This document shows, one piece after another, positions 1 to 5,276 of a DNA stretch of 5,276 bases; within the stretch, counting starts at the first letter, position 1; every line of letters starts with the position of its first letter. The stretch comes from a bacterium. GTDB taxonomy: Bacteria; UBA9089; UBA9088. Both the position numbers and the translations under genes were made by a program. The DNA lies in assembly GCA_003498085.1 (NCBI GenBank), contig DNCM01000182.1, forward strand, positions 1 to 5,276. The letters are read 5' to 3'. Below the pieces are notes generated by a model that searched no databases, was not told the origin of the DNA, and saw only the letters and a list, made by a program, of their open reading frames with translations.

Positions 1-68
1 ATGAAAGTAAAGCACCTAAATTTATTCCCCATAAGATTCCTAAACAAGGAGAGGAGAAGATAGTAACA

Positions 69-467
69 TTGAGGAAGAGGCTTCCAAGTTTAAGTGATGT
101 TTGCGGTATTAATACTTCTTATGTAAAGATGCTTTCTTTTGTGATGAGTGCCGCTTTAGCCAGTATAGCCGGAGTGATATATGTGCATTGGATAGGATTT
201 GTAAGCCCAGAATCATTTACTGTCTTGGAATCCATCTTACTTGTATGTATGGTTGTATTAGGTGGAATAGGTAGTATATATGGTATTATATTGGGTGCCA
301 TTTTACTTATAGGGCTACCAGAATTTTTAAGGAGTGTACTTGGTGGAGGAGAATTCGTCTTATATCGGATGCTAGTCTTTGGGCTGTTTATGGTCCTTAT
401 GGTAATACTCAGACCCCAAGGTATTATTCCCGAAAAAAGACATGAATGGGAATTAAAAGAGGAGTAA
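69..467 (+). CDS. livM: Branched-chain amino acid ABC transporter permease LivM, C-terminal part only
   Basis: This is the C-terminal part of the inner-membrane permease LivM, which with LivH forms the channel of the LIV importer. From the TTG at 69 it has 132 residues, against about 300 or more for full LivM. LivM-like sequence begins only at GINT (residues 13-16). It continues with SPESF (46-50), GGIGS (65-69) and the terminal RPQGI (115-119). Hydrophobic segments lie near residues 21-40, 52-88 (two) and 98-116. The frame has no stop back to base 3, but residues encoded upstream of GINT are charged and do not resemble LivM. TTG at 69 is a formal start only: AGGAGAGGAG at 47-56 is a possible ribosome binding site with a long 12-base gap. 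The gene may be 5'-truncated or frameshifted; a functional short form seems unlikely. It ends 2 bp before livG. Family assignment is firm; start and integrity are uncertain. Confidence 0.8.
   Translation: MRKRLPSLSDVCGINTSYVKMLSFVMSAALASIAGVIYVHWIGFVSPESFTVLESILLVCMVVLGGIGSIYGIILGAILLIGLPEFLRSVLGGGEFVLYRMLVFGLFMVLMVILRPQGIIPEKRHEWELKEE
458..464 (+). promoter_or_regulatory. Ribosome binding site that sets the livG start
   Basis: AGAGGAG lies 5 bases before the ATG at 470 and directly abuts the livM stop codon (TAA, 465-467). An in-frame ATG at 446 lies upstream of this site, inside livM, and would add eight residues (MGIKRGVT) not typical of LivG. The site therefore favours 470 and implies that ribosomes finishing livM can restart on livG. 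Confidence 0.7.
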
Positions 468-469
468 CC

Positions 470-1231
470 ATGCTACTTGCAGAAAATGTTTCTAAGAATT
501 TTAATGGATTAAAGGCATTGGATAAAATCTCGCTTAAGATAGAAAAGGGAGAAATCTTTGCCTTAATCGGTCCTAATGGAGCCGGTAAAACTACATTTTT
601 CAATATCTTAACCGGAATCTATCCTCAAACTGAAGGGACGATAAAATTTGAAAATAGAAACACAAGTGGGCTTAAACCACATCAGATTGCAAAATTAGGA
701 ATTGCCCGTACATTTCAGAATCTTCGCTTATTCCACCAAATGACTGTATTGGAAAATATACTGTCGGGCTTTTTCTTCCATACTAAATATACTGTATTAG
801 ACTCTATATTTAGAACGAAAAGGTTTAAAGAAATCGAAGATAAAAATTTAAAATCTGCCTATTATTTATCAGAATTTATGGGTCTAGAAAATAAAATAAA
901 TGAGATTGCTAAAAACCTACCTTATGGCGAACAGAAAAAACTAGAAGTTGCTCGGGCTTTAGCCAACAAGCCGAAACTTCTATTACTGGATGAACCAACA
1001 GCAGGGATGAATCCTAATGAAACCCAAGAGATGATGGAATTGATCAAAAAGATAAGGGAAAATGGGATTTTTGTTCTTTTAATAGAGCACGATATGAGGG
1101 TTGTGATGAATATTCCCGATAGAGTAATAGTTTTTGATTATGGGGAAAAGATCGCAGAAGGAACACCAGATGAGATAAGAAACAATGAAAAAGTGATAGC
1201 TGCATATTTAGGAAAGACCTATGATACTTGA
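470..1231 (+). CDS. livG: Branched-chain amino acid ABC transporter ATP-binding protein LivG
   Basis: This is one of the two cytoplasmic ATPases that power LIV-type uptake of leucine, isoleucine and valine or related amino acids. The protein has 253 residues, close to the usual LivG length of about 255. Visible motifs are Walker A GPNGAGKTT (34-42), Q-loop glutamine in ARTFQNLRLF (Q83), the LivG form of the signature, LPYGEQ (150-155), Walker B LLLLDEP (170-176), D-loop AGMNPNE and switch histidine H207 in LLIEHDM. The C-terminal GEKIAEGTPDEI...AAYLG is the short tail typical of branched-chain ATPases. All catalytic residues are present. The ATG at 470 is chosen for its ribosome binding site and because MLLAENVSKNF matches the usual LivG beginning. 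The gene follows livM by 2 bp and overlaps livF by 11 bp, so it should be expressed with both. LivG rather than LivF is shown by FQNLRLF, the PYGEQ signature and the true H-loop. Confidence 0.96.
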   Translation: MLLAENVSKNFNGLKALDKISLKIEKGEIFALIGPNGAGKTTFFNILTGIYPQTEGTIKFENRNTSGLKPHQIAKLGIARTFQNLRLFHQMTVLENILSGFFFHTKYTVLDSIFRTKRFKEIEDKNLKSAYYLSEFMGLENKINEIAKNLPYGEQKKLEVARALANKPKLLLLDEPTAGMNPNETQEMMELIKKIRENGIFVLLIEHDMRVVMNIPDRVIVFDYGEKIAEGTPDEIRNNEKVIAAYLGKTYDT

Positions 1232-1928
1232 ACTAGAAGATATATCTACTTTTTATGGTAAGATTGAGGCATTGAAAGGTGTAAGTTTGTATTTGGAAGA
1301 GGGTGAGATTGTAACCATAATTGGGGCAAATGGTGCAGGAAAAACCACAATACTTAAGACTATTTGTGGTTTAATCCACCCTAAATCCGGAAAGATATTG
1401 TTTAGGATGAGGAGTATAGAAAGGCTTTCTCCAGATAAAATTGTTCAATTAGGGATATCTCTATGCCCTGAGGGAAGAAGAATCTTCCCTACACTTACTG
1501 TGTTAGAGAATTTGAAAATGGGAGCCTGGGCAAGAAATAATAAAAAAGAAATAGAGGAAGATTTGGAGAGGAATTTTAATCTTTTTCCCATATTGAAAGA
1601 GAGGATAAATCAAAAAGGTGGAACTCTATCTGGCGGAGAACAGCAGATGTTAGCCATTGCCCGAGCCTTAATGAGTAAACCACAGGCCTTACTTTTAGAT
1701 GAACCATCATTGGGACTTGCTCCAAAAATGGTAGAAAAGATATTTGAGGTTATAAAAGAGATAAATCAAGAAGGTGTAAGTATACTATTAGTTGAACAGA
1801 ATGCAAACCTTGCTTTAAGGATTGCTAATAGAGGATATGTTTTAGAAACGGGCAGATTTATCCTTATCGATTATGGATATAAACTAATAGAGAAAGAAAA
1901 GGTAAAATCTGCATATTTAGGCGGATAA
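1221..1928 (+). CDS. livF: Branched-chain amino acid ABC transporter ATP-binding protein LivF
   Basis: This is the second ATPase of the LIV importer and pairs with LivG under the LivH/LivM channel. The 235 residues match the usual LivF size. Motifs are Walker A GANGAGKTT (35-43), the LivF hallmark PEGRRIFPTLTVLENL (from P83) at the Q-loop, signature LSGGEQQ (136-142), Walker B LLLDEP (157-162), D-loop SLGLAP and VEQNA (191-195). In VEQNA a glutamine (Q193) takes the place of the switch histidine, as is normal for LivF. The end, YVLETGRFILIDYG...AYLGG, follows the family pattern. One oddity is RMRSIERL (62-69), where the family usually has an acidic stretch after the beta-hairpin; this is a local divergence only. 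The ATG at 1221 has AGGAAAG (1210-1216) 4 bases upstream and overlaps the end of livG by 11 bp, a typical coupling arrangement. No terminator hairpin is seen before prfB. Confidence 0.96.
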   Translation: MILELEDISTFYGKIEALKGVSLYLEEGEIVTIIGANGAGKTTILKTICGLIHPKSGKILFRMRSIERLSPDKIVQLGISLCPEGRRIFPTLTVLENLKMGAWARNNKKEIEEDLERNFNLFPILKERINQKGGTLSGGEQQMLAIARALMSKPQALLLDEPSLGLAPKMVEKIFEVIKEINQEGVSILLVEQNANLALRIANRGYVLETGRFILIDYGYKLIEKEKVKSAYLGG

Positions 1929-1954
1929 TGATTTAAATAAAGGGGGTGTTCATT

Positions 1955-3038
1955 ATGGACGAACTTTTTGAGATAATGAAGGAAGTAGAGACAAGTTTAG
2001 ATGAAATAAGGGGGTTTCTTTGACCTAGACAAGAAATCTTTAAGGATTAAGGAGCTTGAAGAAGAAGTTCATAAACCATCTTTTTGGGACGATCCATCTT
2101 GTTCGAGAAAGATTCAAGAGCTTAATGAATTAAAGGAATATTTAGAGCCTTATTTTAAAGCTATTAAAGAAAAAAAAGAGATCGATGAGCTAATTTCTCT
2201 TGGAGAAGACCCAGAAATCCTTAAGGAACTTATGGAAAAAGCAAATCTACTTTTAAAAAAACCCGATGAACTTAAGCTTTTTTACAGCTTCTCTGATTCC
2301 CATGATAAAAGTAATGCAATTATTTCAATCCATCCTGGTGCGGGCGGAACAGAGTCTTGTGATTGGGCAAGTATGCTTTTTCGGATGTATATAAGATGGG
2401 CAGAAATTAGGGGTTATAAAACAAAGCTTTTAGATATGCTTCCTGGAGAAGAGGCGGGAATAAAATCCGTTGTCTTCTTGATAGAGGGGAAAAATGCCTA
2501 CGGCTGGCTTAAAAAAGAAAGGGGTATCCATAGGCTTGTTCGTATCTCTCCGTTCGATGCAAACAAAAGGAGACATACATCATTTGCATCTATTTTTGTT
2601 ATGCCAGAAATTATTGACCCAATAGAGGTAAATGTGAAAGAAGAAGACCTAAAGATAGAAACCTTTAGAGCATCTGCCCCAGGCGGTCAACATGTGCAAA
2701 AGACAGAATCTGCTGTGAGGATTACTCATATTCCAACGGGAATCGTTGTTTCCTGTCAGAATGAAAGGAGTCAGTATCAGAATAAGGTAAATTGCCTAAA
2801 AGTTTTGTATGCAAAGCTTTACGAGCTTCAAGAGGAAAAAAGAAGAAAGGAAATTGAAAAGCTCTCTGGAGAAAAGATGAGCATTGGATGGGGAAGTCAA
2901 ATAAGGTCTTATGTCTTCTGTCCATATACAATGGTAAAAGACCACAGGACAGGCTATGAAACAGGAAATGTAAAGGCTGTTATGGATGGTGAAATTGATG
3001 ATTTTTTAAAAGCAGAACTCCTTCTTAAAACTTCCTAA
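1955..3038 (+). CDS. prfB: Peptide chain release factor 2, made by programmed +1 frameshift
   Basis: RF2 reads UGA and UAA stop codons in the ribosomal A site and triggers release of the finished protein. Reading starts at ATG 1955, with AGGGGGTG (1941-1948) as a strong ribosome binding site, and runs 22 codons to an in-frame TGA at 2021-2023. A +1 shift skips T2021 and continues from GAC at 2022 to TAA at 3036-3038, so the coding join is 1955-2020 plus 2022-3038. The product is about 360 residues (E. coli RF2 has 365). Post-shift sequence begins DLDKK and has PSFWDD, the N-terminal domain signature. Then come HPGAGGTES, PGEEAGIKS, the SPF stop-recognition tripeptide (198-200), GGQ (243-245) for peptidyl-tRNA hydrolysis, and the C-terminal GWGSQIRSYV and KDHRTGYETGN blocks. 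SPF rather than PxT identifies RF2, not RF1. The GGQ loop reads ASAPGGQHVQ, slightly unlike the usual GAGGQHVN. The gene starts 26 bp after livF and could be read from the same transcript. Confidence 0.97.
2009..2024 (+). promoter_or_regulatory. RF2 programmed +1 frameshift signal
   Basis: The order is AGGGGG (2009-2014), TTT, CTT (2018-2020), TGA (2021-2023), C. This is the classical prfB recoding site: an internal Shine-Dalgarno-like element three bases before a slippery CTT codon, followed by the poorly terminating UGAC context. When RF2 is scarce the ribosome pauses at UGA, the leucine tRNA slips from CUU to UUU, and translation continues at GAC. When RF2 is plentiful it ends the 22-residue peptide, so the protein limits its own synthesis. 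Compared with the E. coli site, the only change within the element is TTT for TAT; the spacing is identical. Confidence 0.97.
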
Positions 3039-3043
3039 AATGG

Positions 3044-3072
3044 TAGACAAAGACTTATTTAAGCCCTATAAT
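3044..3072 (+). promoter_or_regulatory. Putative sigma70-type promoter for the TPR/NHL/vWA gene
   Basis: TAGACA (3044-3049, one mismatch to TTGACA) and a perfect TATAAT (3067-3072) are separated by exactly 17 bp, the optimal spacing. The pair sits just after the prfB stop codon. Transcription would begin near 3078-3080, only a few bases before the likely start ATG at 3082. The surrounding DNA is AT-rich, so a chance match is possible. Confidence 0.45.
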
Positions 3073-3081
3073 TTTAATATA

Positions 3082-5193
3082 ATGAAGAAACTATTTTTGC
3101 TGCTTATAATTCCATTCATTGCTTTCTCAAAGGAAGATGCCGAAAGCTTGGTAAAAAAAGGTTTTTTGCACTACAAAAATATGGACTTTGAATCTGCCAT
3201 CTCTTGTTATAAAAGGGCAGTAAGAAAAGATCCAGATTCTCCTCAAGCTTGGTATTGGTATGGGATGGCTTATTTCAGATATGGGATGATGGACCATGCA
3301 AAGAATGCTTGGGAGAGATATTTAAATCTTACTGATGATCCATACATCAGATACAAGCTCAAGAAATATTGGGGAAAGCACGATAATGGATATACTGAAG
3401 TATTTACTATTAAAGGAGAAATAAAGGATTTTGGAAGATTTTCCCATCCAAAAGGAATCTTTGTTGATAAATTTGACAATATCTACATAGCAGGATATGG
3501 GAACGATGTTGTCCTTAAGATGTCTTGTTTTGGAAAGCCTATTCTTAAAATACCTGTAAAAAAGCCTTTTGGTGTTTGTGTTGATGATAGCGAAAATATC
3601 TATGTAACATCAGAAAACTCTGTACTGAAATTCTCAAAGGCTGGGACACTCACTTTGAAATTTGGAAAAAAAGGAAGAAAAAAAGGAGAATTTATCAGAC
3701 CAGCAGGGATTACTTTGGACGACCATGGAAATATCTATGTTGCAGACAAAAGTGGTATTCAAAAGTTTTCAAAAAAGGGGAAATTTATCTCTGGGATCAA
3801 AGATTTCAATCTTCTTTTTGCTCCATCTAGTATCTGTCTAGACAAAGATGGTTCAATCTGGGTTGTTGATACTTATGGTATCAAACATTTTTCACCATCC
3901 TTTAATTTTATTGGAAGCCTTACAGTTCGTGCAAATTGGGTTTTTATCAAGGATAAAAAATTTTACATAGCAAAAGAAAAAGAGATCATTATCGATGGCA
4001 AAAAAGAGATAGGGATACCATTTTCTCCCTCATCCATTGCTGTCAATAGATTTGGATTTGTTTATATAGCAGAGCCTAAATCTTCCAATATCCATGTCTT
4101 CTCTCCTAATTGGATGATAAAAAAAGGACTTGATGTTGTTATAAATAGAATAGATCTTGTAAATTATCCGATGGTCCTTCTCTCATTAACATTGAAGGGA
4201 GAGAAGTACGATATCCCTTCTTTAAAGAAAGAAAATATAAGAATAGTCGAAGAAAATAGAATTGCTTATCCAGTAGGGATTGAGGATGTTTTGAAAAAAA
4301 GTGACAATATGGGGATTGTTTTTGTAATTGAAGATTCAAAAGCTATGAAGAATAAGAAGATAAAAAAGCTTTTATTTGGCATGGTTAAGCGATTTAAGGA
4401 TGGAAAACAAGGGGGAGCGGTTATCTCATTTTCCTCCTCTGTAAAGACTATTGTCCCATTTACCTTTAATAAAACAGAGATCAGAGATGGGATTGAAAGT
4501 TTAAAGTTTGAAGGGGAGGTAAATGTAGACTCCATTCTTGATGGATTAGACAAAGGAATAGAAGAATTGCTTGGACTTTGTGCAAAAAGGGGGATTATCA
4601 TTTTTACATCAAGTGTCCTTAAAAAAATAGATAAACTTGAAAGAGTGATAAATTATGCGAGGAATAACAATATCCCCATCCTTGTCGTCGATTACAAAGA
4701 ACAAAAGGATGTTATTTTAGAAGATATTTCTAATAAAACGTATGGAAAATACCTTCTTTTTAGAAAATCAAAGGAGGTTATCAACCTATATGACTTTCTT
4801 TTGCAAACCCTTTCACATCAATCCCAATATATCGTCTACTACTACAGCCCAAATTCATCCCTTAAATGGAGCAACGAATGGCTTTCTGCAACAATTGAAC
4901 TTGGACTAGAGAAATTCGGAATAAGAGATGAAGTTTCCTATCTTATCCCAGAAGGCGCAGGTGCAAAAAGTTCTCTTGGGAAAGAATTGATTGAAAAAAG
5001 ACTTATTCTTGAAGAATTGGAGAAAATAAAGAAGACAGAGCTTGAACTTAAAGAAAGAAGAAAGAGGATAAAGGAGTTACTTAAGGCAGAAGAAGCAAAA
5101 CTACACGAAAAGAAGGAAGAAAAGCCTCATAAAGAAAAGAAAGAGGAAGGGGAAGAAGAAGAAGAAGAAGAAAAGAAAAGAAAAGGACACTAA
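3082..5193 (+). CDS. Secreted TPR / NHL beta-propeller / vWA-like protein of unknown function
   Basis: I do not recognise this as a named protein. From ATG 3082 it has 703 residues. Residues 1-16 form a Sec signal peptide (MKKLFLLLIIPFIAFS, A-F-S cleavage, no lipobox), so it should be periplasmic or extracellular. Two TPR repeats follow (about 20-51 and 53-86, with WYWYGMAYFRYG). About 117-344 hold six NHL-type blades, recognisable by repeats such as GIFVDKFDNIYIAG, GVCVDDSENIYV, GITLDDHGNIYVAD, ICLDKDGSIWVVD and IAVNRFGFVYIAE; the fifth blade is degenerate. About 350-400 is a beta-rich linker like those before vWA domains. About 411-575 looks like a vWA fold (GIVFVIEDSKAM, GGAVISFSS, GIIIFTSS, IPILVVDY), but its metal-site residues are altered. 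About 633-703 is a coiled coil ending in a K/E-rich tail. All these parts suggest protein binding or scaffolding rather than catalysis. An ATG at 3040 would add 14 residues ahead of the signal peptide and is less likely. Neither start has a Shine-Dalgarno. Domain calls are by eye: the propeller is strongest and vWA moderate. Confidence 0.85.
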   Translation: MKKLFLLLIIPFIAFSKEDAESLVKKGFLHYKNMDFESAISCYKRAVRKDPDSPQAWYWYGMAYFRYGMMDHAKNAWERYLNLTDDPYIRYKLKKYWGKHDNGYTEVFTIKGEIKDFGRFSHPKGIFVDKFDNIYIAGYGNDVVLKMSCFGKPILKIPVKKPFGVCVDDSENIYVTSENSVLKFSKAGTLTLKFGKKGRKKGEFIRPAGITLDDHGNIYVADKSGIQKFSKKGKFISGIKDFNLLFAPSSICLDKDGSIWVVDTYGIKHFSPSFNFIGSLTVRANWVFIKDKKFYIAKEKEIIIDGKKEIGIPFSPSSIAVNRFGFVYIAEPKSSNIHVFSPNWMIKKGLDVVINRIDLVNYPMVLLSLTLKGEKYDIPSLKKENIRIVEENRIAYPVGIEDVLKKSDNMGIVFVIEDSKAMKNKKIKKLLFGMVKRFKDGKQGGAVISFSSSVKTIVPFTFNKTEIRDGIESLKFEGEVNVDSILDGLDKGIEELLGLCAKRGIIIFTSSVLKKIDKLERVINYARNNNIPILVVDYKEQKDVILEDISNKTYGKYLLFRKSKEVINLYDFLLQTLSHQSQYIVYYYSPNSSLKWSNEWLSATIELGLEKFGIRDEVSYLIPEGAGAKSSLGKELIEKRLILEELEKIKKTELELKERRKRIKELLKAEEAKLHEKKEEKPHKEKKEEGEEEEEEEKKRKGH
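5152..5172 (+). repeat. (GAA)7 triplet repeat coding for a glutamate run
   Basis: Seven consecutive GAA codons encode residues 691-697 of the vWA-like protein, inside a tail made almost only of lysine and glutamate. Because the unit is three bases, slippage would change tail length without breaking the frame. Confidence 0.85.
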
Positions 5194-5236
5194 ACAAGGA
5201 TTATCACGATACTTAAACAGGGATTATCACGATACC
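5191..5236 (+). repeat. Two tandem copies of a 23-bp repeat
   Basis: Unit 1 is 5191-5213 and unit 2 is 5214-5236. They match at 21 of 23 positions, differing at positions 7 (A/G) and 23 (T/C). Each begins TAAACA and contains the core GGATTATCACGATAC. A third unit does not follow beyond TAAA. The first three bases of unit 1 are the TAA stop of the preceding gene. No spacers are present, so this is not CRISPR. Function is unknown; a dispersed intergenic repeat family is possible. The remaining bases to the window end (5237-5276) are AT-rich with a small palindrome, ATTTAAAT (5251-5258), and no gene or terminator that I can see. Confidence 0.85.
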
Positions 5237-5276
5237 TAAATAATACTAAAATTTAAATCGGAGTCTTCTATTCCCC

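Noticed and set aside
1..63. Small ORF of 20 codons starting at base 1
   Set aside because: It is short and basic, has no visible upstream context and resembles nothing I recognise; the window edge prevents judging its start.
446..469. Upstream ATG for livG at 446
   Set aside because: It lies before the ribosome binding site at 458-464, inside livM, and adds residues not typical of LivG.
1955..2023. prfB as a pseudogene with a premature TGA or a sequencing frameshift
   Set aside because: The TGA sits in the exact RF2 recoding context and the +1 frame continues directly into conserved RF2 sequence, so it is programmed.
3040..3081. Upstream ATG at 3040 as start of the exported protein
   Set aside because: It has no ribosome binding site and puts 14 polar residues before a typical MKK signal peptide. 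It cannot be fully excluded because it is one base after the prfB stop and could be reached by reinitiation.
4266..4601. Minus-strand ORF of 111 codons
   Set aside because: It lies wholly opposite the vWA-like coding region, whose protein sequence is coherent. Its translation shows no family features, as with the other minus-strand ORFs.
5191..5236. CRISPR array
   Set aside because: The repeats are directly adjacent without spacers, only two exist, and no cas gene is nearby.
5237..5276. Intrinsic terminator after the last gene
   Set aside because: No GC-rich stem followed by a T run is visible; only the AT-only palindrome ATTTAAAT is present.

Overview
The window comes from a low-G+C (roughly one third by eye), tightly packed bacterial chromosome, and every gene lies on the + strand. 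The standard bacterial code is supported: TGA ends livG, and a classical RF2 gene with the UGA-sensing frameshift switch is present. I cannot place the organism from these genes. The divergent proteins, and a multidomain TPR/propeller/vWA protein I cannot match to a named family, suggest an uncultured lineage, but that is only an inference.

Region 1 (about 1-1928) is the distal part of a branched-chain amino acid (LIV-type) ABC importer operon. It holds the C-terminal part of the permease LivM, whose N-terminal part is absent or disrupted, followed by the ATPases LivG and LivF. The genes are separated by 2 bp or overlap by 11 bp, so they are very probably co-transcribed and translationally coupled. 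LivH and the periplasmic binding protein are not in the window.

Region 2 (1955-3038) is prfB, peptide chain release factor 2. It is split by the programmed +1 frameshift signal (AGGGGG, three bases, CTT-TGA-C). After the shift the product is about 360 residues with the SPF anticodon-like motif and the GGQ catalytic motif. It starts 26 bp after livF with its own strong ribosome binding site.

Region 3 (3082-5193) encodes a secreted protein of about 703 residues. In order it has a Sec signal peptide, two TPR repeats, a six-bladed NHL-type beta-propeller, a small beta-rich linker, a vWA-like domain with a degenerate metal site, and a coiled-coil/K-E-rich tail. A good sigma70-type promoter lies in the gap after prfB, so close to the likely start codon that the mRNA may be leaderless. 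This is the least conventional gene here.

Region 4 (5191-5276) is a short non-coding end. It carries two tandem copies of a 23-bp repeat, the first of which supplies the stop codon of the preceding gene. Short pieces of the same sequence recur in the first 50 bases of the window. I found no RNA genes, CRISPR arrays, transposases or convincing intrinsic terminators.
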